Below, piece after piece: positions 49,201-60,249 of a DNA stretch of 64,000 nt. A program made the translations under genes and the position numbers. How positions within the stretch are numbered: position 1 is the first letter of the stretch; each line of letters starts with the position of its first letter. Origin of the DNA: Ascaris suum (Eukaryota; Nematoda; Chromadorea; Rhabditida; Ascarididae); the NCBI GenBank assembly GCA_013433145.1, contig CM024187.1, forward strand, positions 2,186,826 through 2,250,825. Direction: 5' to 3'. The notes under the pieces were generated by a model, which was not told the origin of the DNA, did not search any database, and saw only the letters and a program-made list of their open reading frames with translations.

Positions 49201-52200
49201 CGATCCTTCTCCTCATTCCTTTTGTTTTAATGCCAAAGTCACATAAAGGTACTTCTTAAGTTAAAACTTTCGAGGGTTGGCAACATATTGCTCTTAATAG
49301 TAACCTTTGCCGAATGCCCACCTAACGGTTTTTTTACGAAAAGGTGTCTTTCAAAACAACATCAAATGCAATCAACAAAAACGCTCTAGTATCTGCAGAG
49401 GTTATTGCAATGAAACCTCTAGCCAATACAATATGCAACCAGTATCCCCATCTTTGCTCTTCACAAAGTCTCGATTTGGAATATCATGACAACATTATTA
49501 GCAATCTCAAAGGAATGAGGAAATAAACTCACGTGGTTATAGTCAAGTTGATCATTTCGAATAGAACAGTGAGATTGTTGTTGAGAGTATTCGCTACTAT
49601 CGGATAGTTAGTAGTTAGCGTAAAAACGGGAAATAACGTTAAAAAATGATTCAAAATTGCGTAAAACAATGAAGCGCTCGTTTCATCGTGTAAGAAATTC
49701 AACGTATAAACATCGAAAACGTGTTGAAAAGCAAATGCTCCGGTCAACGATAAAGCTATATAGAAGATCAGTACGACAATATAAACGGCAAGCAATCCAA
49801 TCGAGATACCTCTTTTGTTTCTGCAATCGGCACTCATATTTAACTGTAATGCAGATGACATCAATTTACTTCTCTTATAATGACGATATGCCAAATGGAG
49901 ACCACAATTCACTAGTCAATCCATGTGCATATGTAATTCTTTTGTTAAATTCAAATTTTACTGCATAATGTGAAATAAAAACGAGAAAACAACTTAGAAA
50001 AAACTTCACATTAGGCTGACCTCATCGAAAAAATGCTCTAAGTTCAAAAACTACGCAGTATTTTGTGAAAAAAAAAATGAAAAAACAAAGAATAAATTAA
50101 CGAGAAATAGACAAGAAAATAGACAGAAAAAAGCTAAACTAAAACATTCGTACCTCATAGGTGTTATATAGCAGGTAAGCTATGTTGACACATGAACGCG
50201 TACACTGTGGTACCAAATAATGAGCCGAAACCGTTAAAATCTGCGATAGCGGGCGATCCTTCAGCGCCATCTCGTATTAATGAAAGCGATGCGAGAAAAA
50301 TCATCAAAATGAACGCTGTAAAGATCGATCTCTTAGAGGAACGCGGTGACTCTAGCTGGTTAACTGACCACCTCAAAGATGGATTGCCTGACCAAGTGCG
50401 AGATGGCTGCCTTTGGTATTATTATAATGAGCTGAAAGGTCGACATTCTCAGTATCTGCGACCTACCTTCTTACAGTCTAGCCATGAATTATTAAAGAAT
50501 ATCATAAAGACGAGAAGATATTAATAAAAGTTTTCTTTTAGGTCATTTTCAATCGTCACGTCAGCAACATTCGCCTAAAATTTACGACACTCAAGAAACC
50601 CTCCTAGGAGACAAACGAGGAGGAGAGAGCCAAAGCTAAAGAAAAGAAGAAAGGTCCAAATGTTCATCAGCGTATGCGTCGAGTTATCCATTCACCTTGT
50701 TCCCCCATTTCCGAATCACGTAAGCAGTTCGATAGCCATAAAAAAAAAAAAAAAAACGAATTTAGATGCGAAAGAATTTTTTTTCAGTAGCATAAAATAC
50801 GAGAGAAGGTTGTCGGAAGAACGTTGTGAAGGAGGAAGGAAGAGCAAATTTTTCGTAAAACATTTCGGGAAGTTTTCTTGCAAAATATATCCCCTTCATT
50901 TTCCTGTTAGTCTCTTCCCCCTCCCCTCGCCTCCCCCCACCTCCAACCCTCCTCCCTTTCCACGTGTTTTTGCTGAGCATAAAAGCACCCTCAGCAATAA
51001 TCAACGGAAATGTGAACGAACCTAGCCACCTGCAAAGTGACGTTGAAAACTGTAAATATTTGGTACGTGTAACGCCAACAAGTACAAGAGGGGTAACGAA
51101 TAATGCAAATAGAACAACGATAAGTCGATAGACGTTTATACGATTCAGCATTAATGGCCATCCGCTGTGACATTCTTGATCCCATGCTTGTGAACTCGCA
51201 TTCACTGATGAGCTGCAACACACATAAAAGTTCATAAAAGAATGACGGGAGGAGGCATTACGTATTATTGAGACTGGAATATAATGATATGAAATTGTCA
51301 AGTACTGTTTTGAAGTGATGGAAATATTTTAGGTATATAGTTCTTTTCAATAAAGCATGAAAGAATCAACAATTCCCACGAATCGGTTTGTCAACCATGC
51401 AATACTCATGGAATTCTTTGAATATGATACCAGATAATATTCATAATCGACTTCGGTACAGTAGTAGAATAAATTGAGAGATCACCAAATAAATATACTG
51501 TTAGTGTTGCATAAGATGCCATTAGACCAGTTCGACCAAGAAAAATCCTCGCCATCTCACTCTTAAAGAAAAATTAAATGAATAAAGAATTCTTGAAATA
51601 TAAAGATCGATTCTCATTAAGACTGTTTTCTGCTACTTCCGTAGAATCTATTCTAAGGTGGACGCGGGGTGAAAAAGAAAACCAACGCGCATTATCAACT
51701 GAATCATTGAAATGTGAATACAAAATGAATAAAAAGCAAAGAATGAAAGAAAAAATTGACGTTATGGAGAGAAGTGAGGCAAGAAATCTCAATGAAAAAG
51801 GTAATAGCTTTTCAAACGTTTCAATGAACCAGCTGTTGCTCACACACACAACGACAAATTTGAGGAATATACGAGGCAAACGAATAACAGGAGGAGGCTA
51901 TCATACGGTGTAAAAGGATGAATGGGGAGGAGGTTGTGGTTGATGAAGTAACAGAACGGGTGCAGCGTACCACTTCAATGCGTTGCCTTATTAAATAAGG
52001 ATTGTTGTCATCGGTCGACGAGGAAATCGGTTCACCACGACGGCAACGTGCATGTAGTTTTGCTGCATTCGCGATTGCCATGCTTTCGACCACAAATGTT
52101 GCACATATGTAGCTTAAATGAACAAAATGAACTAGGTAAACAAGTGACGCTAAAAAGCTACATACAATCGGCATACAGCTTTCAAAAAAAGTCTAAGTGT

Positions 52201-53366
52201 TTCCAACAATTACTTGATTTATCAGAATAGGTTACAATGGTCATTATAAACGTTTATACGGTTTATACTACTGGCAAAATTCGACTGGTATGCACCAGCA
52301 TTTGAAGGTGACGATCGACCGCTATGGCATTAGCATCAGAACATCGTGAACTACGAAAGTACTACGACAGGTTTTGTTGAACGTTTTTTCACTCGTAATA
52401 TTCCACCAGTTTTTTGAAACACGTTTATACCACATAAGTTCCTGTAAGACCACCGAGAGTGTAACTGTCCTTTGAATTATGCTAGTTCAGTAAAATACAA
52501 CGGGGCCAGCTATTAAGAACGACGTCTAATGGATCCTTGGGCAACTGACCTGATGATGGATGATATAACGGTGATGGCAATGCTGAGCACATATCCAGCC
52601 GTCTGGAATGCTTTCGGAAGCGCGAGTGCACCCGTACCAACGATCAGATTGAACACGAACAAAAAACCAATCTGCAAAACATTCACCACTAGCAACTTCA
52701 ACATACAAATTATTCCATATGTAAGTGCAGATCACAGTTATTCCAAAATCCGACTTTCACAGTTATGTTCTTCATGCAATAGAGCGGAAAGTGGTGCGAA
52801 AGAGTGGTGGGAGGAGAGTAGGAGCGAGCGACTGGTGAGGCCAAAGCCTTCCCTCACTTGAATTCGAAAAAAAAAAACCTTTTGCATTCCTTTCAATTCT
52901 TGCACAAAATACAACCAATTTTGAATGCAGCCAATACAACCAAATATTTCAATAATTTCTGAAAAAAAAAAAAAAAAATGTCTGCCTCGTTCGTGGGTCA
53001 AGAGCCAACAGTCGAAAAGAAAATTCGTAAGCAGATTCACTTGCACGTCCAATGAGATTAGCTCCGATGGATCGCATGCGATCAGTCAGCAATTACCTAC
53101 TTAAACATTCGCTCCAGCTGACTGCCAATATTGAATGGACTGTGCTAGTGAATACGTCACGAAATACAATCTCACAAAGACGTTGAGAAAAAAGATCAAA
53201 ACATGCCTGCGCCTTTTGCAGTAAGAGTTATCAACACTTCACGACATTACAGTACTGCAACGTCTTTCGCAGAAATTTACTGAAACATTGCACACCTGTT
53301 AGCTAAGAAAAGCCTACCTACCGCATTTGAATAATTCATGTCTCTCTCAATCGGTCCATCAGCCAT
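46264..53366 (-). CDS. TMEM104: TMEM104 orthologue, AAAP-type multi-pass membrane protein, nine exons
   Basis: About 483 residues, close to the roughly 500 of mammalian TMEM104. Related to the amino acid/auxin permease family; the substrate is unknown. Exons in order of transcription: 53366-53322, 52671-52550, 52112-51971, 51561-51431, 51212-51030, 50329-50154, 49820-49533, 49051-48872 and 46447-46264. All junctions agree in phase. Landmarks in order: start MADGPIERDMNYSNA; TM1 FVFNLIVGTGALALPKAF; TM2 ATFVVESMAIANA; ATLTVYLFGDLSIYSTTVP; RINVYRLIVVLFALFVTP; TRTKYLQFSTSLCR; SLFGTTVYAFMCQHSLPAI; the loop VFDVYTLNF; FLTLFPVFTLTTNYPI; SLTGSYPGVGVQFVIPSLL; and the last TM WPWVMFIWATFTTLMVTL. The conserved GTGAL, YLFGDL, CQHSLP, TNYPI and GSYPGVGVQ positions identify it. 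One base is missing from exon 6 (see findings). The last intron (2.4 kb) holds a degenerate repeat. Confidence 0.9.
46870..47270. repeat. Degenerate ACT/GCT trinucleotide-like array in the last TMEM104 intron
   Basis: Over about 400 bases, ACTGCT, TACTACT, AGTACTA, GCTAATGCTAATGCC and related words recur on both strands without a fixed unit. The stretch is GC-richer than the flanks and looks like an old, diverged triplet expansion or minisatellite. No coding frame is convincing. Confidence 0.6.
50154..50329 (-). other. TMEM104: TMEM104 exon 6 with an apparent 1-base deletion
   Basis: The exon is 176 bases, but its flanking phases require 177. Up to CQHSLPAI it is in frame, then an in-frame TAA follows at once. 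With one base added in the AT run at 50164-50170, the frame continues through Ile-Ile-Thr-Pro-Met-Arg to a good donor (GTACGA) and enters the next exon in correct phase as NKRGISIGLL. Because both flanks are intact and conserved, the simplest reading is an assembly or sequencing error in a short AT repeat. A recent inactivating mutation is the alternative. Confidence 0.75.
53322..53366 (-). CDS. TMEM104: TMEM104 first coding exon
   Basis: Fifteen codons from the ATG at 53366 to a GTAGGT donor, in phase 0 with the exon that begins IGFLFVFNLIVG. The joined sequence NYSNAIGFLFVFN reproduces the family N-terminus, where a short polar leader with a Tyr-Ser pair precedes TM1. An ATG also lies just upstream of the second exon (start MLKLLVVNVLQ), but using it would read through the acceptor TGTTTTGCAG, so I prefer the spliced start. 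Confidence 0.8.
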
Positions 53367-56300
53367 TGTCGTCAGGTTCGCGCAGAAATGAGACAGTGCA
53401 ATTGTTATTTACGTCGTTTCGTCGGTATTTCGTAGATTCAACGTTACACATAAACCTCAAAACAACTACATATTAGCCGCATATAAGTTTAAGGTATAAC
53501 ACCACAACAACAACAACAATACCTGAACGGCACTCAGCACACTAGCAACTGTTTGCACCGACATCGTCGTCTAGCTGCACTGCTTCCAATATGTTTCTAT
53601 CTCTATTTCCTATTCCCTATGCAACCTGTCTAGCGTCGTCGGGTGATTACACAGACGTGTGCGATTGTGTGAGGGGGGAAACGCGCACGCGCCGAGACAC
53701 ATTAAACTAACTTTAAACAGCGCAATTGTTCTGTCGAGGTTTTTTTTTTTCTTCTCGAGTTCCATCATCGTAGAATCAATTAAAAACAGGTTGATAGGTT
53801 GATCACTGAGATGCTAACTGTGGTGGAAAAAACGATTCAGACTACGTTCCTGGGATGTTCATTAAAGCTTCTAGCCACGCTTAAATTTTGTTCCTTTCGA
53901 ATCTAAACGATGAATCTCATATCAGACTACAATATACAAAGTTCCGCCCATATGTCTATGACGTTTGCAAGATTTTAAAAATATGACAAAAAATTGGACG
54001 ATTCTTCGTTGTTTCGTTTTCAAAGCCCCACCAATAGCGAGAATAAAAACAACTGAAATTTGACGTATAGTAATCGAATGTAAGAGTTATCCTGAATTCT
54101 TAAAGTCTTGTTGTTATTTCAAAATGTCTGCTGAATCGAACACGTCAAAAAATTTATTTCCAACATTGAGGGTAACTCAAAGGGTAAATAGAAGTACGTC
54201 GGTGTGGACTTTCTAGAGACGATATTTGTTAGGTTATTCATACTCATGACAATGTGTTGAAATGCTTTATTGAAAAGGAGCTTGATCTTCTCGAATCGCC
54301 TCATTGAATCAGGTGGATTATCGTGTGGAGAGCAAATGAATGCATTTGCTGAGGAATATCGCTTATAGATGTCGCCTATAGATTCTAAAACAAACTTCGT
54401 ACGCAAAATTTAAAAAAAAAAAAAAGACTGAACTGTTAGAGTTCTTTCATAAGTTTCCAATAATTTAACATATTTCTTGAGAAATATGCCTCGACTCATA
54501 ATAATAATCTGACTTGAATAATACAATCAAACTAATGAATTTCATCGAGTAGGAATTTTTTTTTTTTTTTAGAATAGAAGATCTTTCTGGAATAGAAATT
54601 TCATACTCGAAAATTGGAAGAACTAGAAGATTTAGGTTGTTTGAGTAAGCGAATAAGAGATCCACGATGGAAAATATTTGCATATATTTTGAAGAAATTA
54701 TATTTTTGTTATATATGTTCAATTTATTGAACGAGTAAAATAAGCCCTTAATATATGCTCAACGAAATAATACGATTGTGAAAAATTCACTGCTCATTAT
54801 GATTCGATTTCGTCTCAAAAACGGGTTTATTGATGAAGAAATATCAATAATATGGTAGCGTTTTTTTTTCTTTTTTTGTTCATTTGCAAATAGCGTAATT
54901 TGCCGATCAAGAAAAAACCTTTTTAAACTGTAGTGTAATTATTAGACAAAATGGAAAGACGATGCTCTCTGAGCAGATCGAAGATCGATGTATCATGTTG
55001 ATACTTATATGTTGATACTTAAATACTTAAATACTTAAATATCATGTTGATACTTAAAGGAAATACTTATATGCGTTAAGGAAAGCGTCATAATTGACTT
55101 GAAAATTTTTTCAATGATGGCGTTATTGAAGTGTTAGTATATTAGCGAGTTGTGATTACATCGATTCGAATCTTTTGTATTTGATAACCAATTTTTCGTT
55201 TTCAAATTGGAGTTGTTTTTTTTTTTTTTAATGGATTTTAGAATTCAACCTAACGGCTATCCCTGTCTAGCGTGCTGGCGTGCAGATTTTCACGGATGTC
55301 TTAAATAGATTGAAAAAAAAACAACGCTGAACTCGATAATGGCAAATGCCTTACACTATACATCTAACTAGCTATTGCTTTCATATTTGATTCACTATGG
55401 AAAGCTTTGAAATTTTTATGAAGAGATGCAATTTTTGATGATATCTGTCCAAATTCTCTCAATGACGACATTTCTCTCATATCATCTATCATTCGTATAG
55501 CTCGAAATAATTAAAAGTATAATAAAAATCAGTGCATTTTTGATGTTGCCATATATATACTTACTGTAAAGTTAAACAGAAAGTTAGTGCTTCCAAGATA
55601 TCAGTAATTGTAACGACTTATGGAAAATAATCCTACTCTAATTAAATGCTTGAGAGAAAATCTTCCACTGCATATAAAGAAAAGTTGAATTTAGAGATTT
55701 CACTTCGAGAACCATTCGAAATTCCACCTTGCCCATCTTACACCCCCCCCCTCCCCCATCCCTCGCTCTCTCTCATGTCCCCGAGTCAATACTCATATAT
55801 TGATATGATTTCTGATCAATGTAAAGAGAGCGCACAATTCTGGTGGCACAGGTGGGTACGCAGATGTATGCACCATTGTAAAAGCATTACACTTTTGCCG
55901 ATACGAATTGCTGTCAGTGTGAAGAAAATGAGAGAGTATTTCCGTTCGTATTCTTATCCTCATTTCTATTTGATTGCAAATATTCTTTTATTATCAGCAC
56001 TAACGATTATAGCAGTAGAAAGAATCGGTGGTTCTAGCTTCACGATGAAGTTCTATATATTAGAGGACATCTTTTAAGCTACTGTAGATAAAATGTAACA
56101 ACAACTTCATCACGTATAAATCTTCTTATTTCCGGCAATATTTCTTGTCATTTTTAATGTATACTCGGCAAATTGCTCTACAAAAATGATGAACCAATTG
56201 TCTAAGTGTTGGGCTGAAAAAAAAAAACTATTTTAGCAGTAGCATAAACAATTCGGAAACTAATTTAAGAAAGAAATTGAAAGAAATGAATTGCTATTAT

Positions 56301-58429
56301 GAAGGATGAGCGAAATTCACCTAATCCATATAAAGTACCCAACTAAACGAAACTTTTATAGTCATTTGATTCTTTCATTCACGATTTCCGTTAATTTCGA
56401 CTTCGTAGAAATTGACTTCCGCTTTCGAAAACTAAACAAAATGCAATCGATCATAGCAATGCTTTCGCTTCTATGAAAAAAAAACTATTGTTAGATTTTA
56501 TGAAAGCGTATACAGCTACTCTCAATACAAATTAGGATTGAATTCACTACATCCATCTGAAGAGAATACAAGAGAAGGGGGAAGGAGTGAGTGTAATGGT
56601 ATACTACAGGATTATTGAAGTATTACATGGACCAGTGTGGCATTCGCTTGCACTCTCTTTCCGTATTGTCTTTTCGATTGATTTAATGTAATATATAGGA
56701 AATTGCTGATCTGCAGTCATTATTTGTGCTAATGCTTGCTCTTCGCATTACTCGTCACCTGTAATAATCAATCGTAACAACAAAAAGAATACTTCGAAAT
56801 CTAGAATGTTCGGTACTGATAAAACATTACCTCAGCTGCTCATCATTTGTGCCTCGCGTTATCTGTCTGAAGAGGTTATTTCTTTAAAAAATTGCTAAGC
56901 TCTGTGGAAAATAAATTTCGTATATCCATTATATTTGCCTCTTTCTTGACTGTACTTGAACTTTGATTATCCATTCTGTGCAATTATATTTTGAGTTCAG
57001 TTAACAAAACAGTTACATCCAAGCACATTGCTAACAGCAACAGAACGAAACTATAAGAATCTATTATTGGAATGAACTTAAAAGTGCTATCAAAAAACTC
57101 TGAACTGTTTCCGTCTTTAGAAATGTCCTGAAGCTTTTCGTATAGAAACGGGAAAAATGAAGAAAAACGAACGGAGATGGAGATAGATGTGGACGAGAAA
57201 GCGGAAGAGAAGAGAAAAAAAAATAATTTCTGCAAAAGATCTCTTAAAAGGGCGTAAAATCAACGACACGTTTTTTTTTCGTCGAAAGCACTCTATCATA
57301 GCTGTTGAAACGCTGACGAAGCATGTTTTAATGCTTAGCGCTATTTGCTTTGCACGTTAAACAAGGAAAATTCTCTCTGATAGAATCGATAGATGGATCA
57401 TCCAGTCGGTTATTTTCCTTCACAGGGATAGGATTAATGAAGTGTCTTTCCATAGATTGTTGAAGGTTTTCTATGTTTCGTTTCGATGATTTTAACGCCA
57501 ATCTTACATCCTATTCGCAATCATCGTTAGCTCAAGTTTCATAACGTTGACGGTCATAATAGGAGTTCTATAATGGTGATCCTTGTTCCTCTTCATTACT
57601 ATTATTAATATCCATCTGGTATACTTCAAAAAAAAAAAGGAAAGAAAAGAAAATCAAGCGCTTATGTGACATATTATTTGGAAAATTTCATTGCGTTTAC
57701 TAACACAAGAAAATCTTAAAGTCTATTGCAATTATTCCAAAAGAATGCCCAATAATCCTCCAAAACTAAATATGTCAATTCGTAAATTAGTTGAACATTT
57801 TGATGGCGTTCTATATGCAAACGGGTTTACGAGACGTTGAATGGAAGTACTAATGTTCACTCCAAAAAGAGGCGATATAACAATGGGAATGAAGTAAATT
57901 GATCAGATATGCGCTCCTCCTCTTACTCATCCCCATCGAAGATGGGGCAATACTATATGTCGACGCTCTGGAAAGTTCCCTAAAAAGAAGAAAATTTCGA
58001 TTTGGCATGTCGATATTTGCTAGAAATTAATGTATAAATCTTGTACTAATAACAATGCAAGAAGTGTTTCAGCCTGTGTAAACAATCGAAATACTCAGTG
58101 AGATTTTAATGATGAGGTTTACTATTTAGGTATGTTTTCAATGACACGAATTGAGAGGAGGGTGAACTGAAAAGTCGTAGAGAGTCGTTTTGGCAGCAGG
58201 AGGGAGTGTTTTGAAGCAAGAGGAGAACGTGGCCTCATTCTCTCCTAATTTAAGATGGAAGGAGAGGAGAGGAAGGCACCTGTTATGCTTTGCACAAGAT
58301 AGAAGTCTTGCAACCTTTTTGTGAGTCCCATTATAACATAGAGCGAAAACAGCCAACTGTCTCCAAAGCAAGCTCTATATTAGATTCGATGACCTTGATA
58401 ATCTCAATGCAGAAGTAAATATTATCAGT
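53367..58429. other. Region upstream of TMEM104, no supportable gene
   Basis: The first few hundred bases should contain the TMEM104 promoter or a spliced-leader acceptor. A 143-codon plus frame at 55646-56077 includes a C-rich low-complexity run and lacks conserved features, so I do not call it. The rest is AT-rich with short repeats near 54991. Confidence 0.55.
54991..55072. repeat. Short tandem repeat of GTTGATACTTA and AATACTTA units
   Basis: ATCATGTTGATACTTA appears at about 54991 and 55041. Between them lie one GTTGATACTTA and three AATACTTA units. A simple local expansion. Confidence 0.85.
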
Positions 58430-59560
58430 TCAGTTTGCATGTGACGACCTCGCTCGCAAAAGAAAAACCACCACTGTAAATAAACAACATGCGCCGCAGT
58501 GATCGCCAATACGCAAGAGATACAACGGCAAAGAGAAAGAGATTGCAAAGTGCAGCGCAATGAAGTGGCACAGGCAGGCAGGCGGAGCGGCTGGTTGGTT
58601 GTGTGGTGCATCCGGTTAGGGCAGTTCATGACGCAGTGTTTTGGCATCGTTTGGCAACCAACGAGAGCATTGGACGGCTTCGTCGAGTGTTGACAGCCGC
58701 GTGCCAACAAATTTGTTTCGAAGCGCCGCGAGGCCATCATACATCCGAACATTCAACCAATGGCAGACGAATCTCCACACACAGTCGTCTGCGGCCGTGG
58801 GAATGTTGTTTGAGGTGCACCACCCAACGACTAGAGTACATCCGAAATAATTCAGTTCGAATGGAGGGATCCCTTTGCCTAATGCAACCGCAAATATCAT
58901 ACTCTGATTCGGTTTCCTCTCCCTTTGCAGTCACTTCAGGCGGTGTTCCACAGCGCAAAGAAGTGGTGCATCTGCTAGATGCATTACGGTGACGTTTCAG
59001 TTGAGCCATTTTTGAGGTCCCTATCGAAAAGCTGCTGATGCGAGCTTCATACAAACGAGATGCGTTTGCGATCCTGACAGCGAAAGCGACAGGTCACCGA
59101 ATCTAATTACGAGGTTGTACGAATGTTTTGTTGACAGCCAGGAATAGCTAGAAAACTCGAAAACATTATATGTATGTATGCATGCGTGTTGTGTATGTAT
59201 GCGTTGTGTGCGTGTGGTACGAAGGCCGTGTTGTGTGGCGCAACTTGTTTGCGCTTTGGCCGGACATATAGCGTTGAGACGGGATGGCGTGTGCTCCGAA
59301 ACGAGAGTGGCGTGCAGCGAGCGCTGTCAGCAGCGAACGCGCCCCCTCAAGTGGAAGGCGACGGGCGCGTTGCGCGACTTACAGCAACTTCTTTATTTTA
59401 TCGTCGACTCCGCAACACGGCGGTGATTTACATGTGTGGCTTATTTGTGATGGATTCACTATTGAAGCAAATCGTCCTCGATCCCTTACCTGCAAGAACT
59501 CGAGCTGCATTAATAACGTCGTTCCAGTCGCCTGGTCAGCCAACGACGGGAAATGAGGGT
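58430..59560 (+). promoter_or_regulatory. GC-richer island, probable promoter and first exon region
   Basis: About 1.1 kb with clearly higher GC and CpG than the rest of the window; as a result several frames on both strands stay open. It contains CAGGCAGGCAGGCGGAGCGG near 58570 and GT-rich runs near 59170. An exon-like piece follows TTTGCAG at 58931-58989 (SGGVPQRKEVVHLLDALR) with the donor GTGACG. In nematodes such islands often mark the 5' end of a constitutively expressed gene. The downstream gene was not identified. Confidence 0.35.
59451..59559 (+). CDS. Candidate first coding exon of an unrecognised gene
   Basis: An ATG at 59451 starts MDSLLKQIVLDPLPARTRA, then TSFQSPGQPTTGNE, and reaches a GTAAAC donor at about 59560. 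Codon choice resembles the DENN and TMEM104 exons. A possible next exon follows CTTTTCAG at 60130 (in the matching phase SAVAQFFEASFIRK). The IVLDPLP motif recalls N-terminal parts of some phosphodiesterases, but that is too weak to name the gene. An in-frame ATG 18 bases upstream would add six residues. Confidence 0.4.
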
Positions 59561-59709
59561 AAACAAGTATTCGTTAGCGCGTTTTCAATGCTCTATCGAA
59601 CAGATGTGTTGAGCGAGGTGAATGGTTTCAGTATCCGCTTACTAATTAACTGTCTCATCGGTAATGTATGTTTTCACTGAAGTGCAACGAGCCGTTATGA
59701 TGTTGCCAG

Positions 59710-60052
59710 TTAGTTCACGCTAGGTTGTTGGGTCTGCACATCAACGATTCGCTCACTGTTGGTGATCCATTCAATTACTTCGTCCCAAAGTTCTATAGAT
59801 GAGCATCGATGTGTAACCTGAGAAATGCGACCGAAGCTTTTGTACGACAGATTGTTAAAGTGTGGCCACGGACGTTCCAGGTCCGGGAAGTTGGAGGCTT
59901 CTAGAAGCTGGCCTAGTGTGGTAAGACGCATTCGTTGACGTCGGCGTGGTTTAAGAGATGGCCAGACCAATTTTAGGAAATCTGAGAGGTTAGACGCTCT
60001 ACTAAAACACGTAGGACGTACCTTATGAACGTATCTAAAATACGTAGAACGT
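59710..60052 (-). CDS. Candidate minus-strand exon, unknown product
   Basis: A frame open from about 60055 down to the stop at 59710, reading in part SNLSDFLKLVWPSLKPRRRQ, LGQLLEASNFPDLERPWPHF, then HRCSSIELWDEVIEWITNSE. Trp-, Pro- and Arg-rich, it looks like a real protein segment, but I do not recognise the family. Its 5' part is built on an in-frame 33-base direct repeat (copies at 60035-60052 and 60002-60019). No clear start codon precedes it. It overlaps the gap between two candidate plus-strand exons, so both may not be right. Confidence 0.35.
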
Positions 60053-60249
60053 CTTCAGATCAAAAAACGTACTGTTTACCAGCGCCTCCAGCCGAGATGC
60101 CGAGTATCTTCAAAACCCCACCTTTTCAGTGTCCGCAGTTGCACAATTTTTTGAAGCTTCATTCATCCGGAAATAGTATCTCTCCAGCACCTCCAGGTTG
60201 CTCTGCTCCTAAGGTCGTCGCCAAGTTAATATATCCAGCTACTTAAAAA

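Noticed and set aside
55646..56077. 143-codon plus frame
   Set aside because: Crosses a C-run and a CT microsatellite, no conserved feature, no neighbouring exon in phase.
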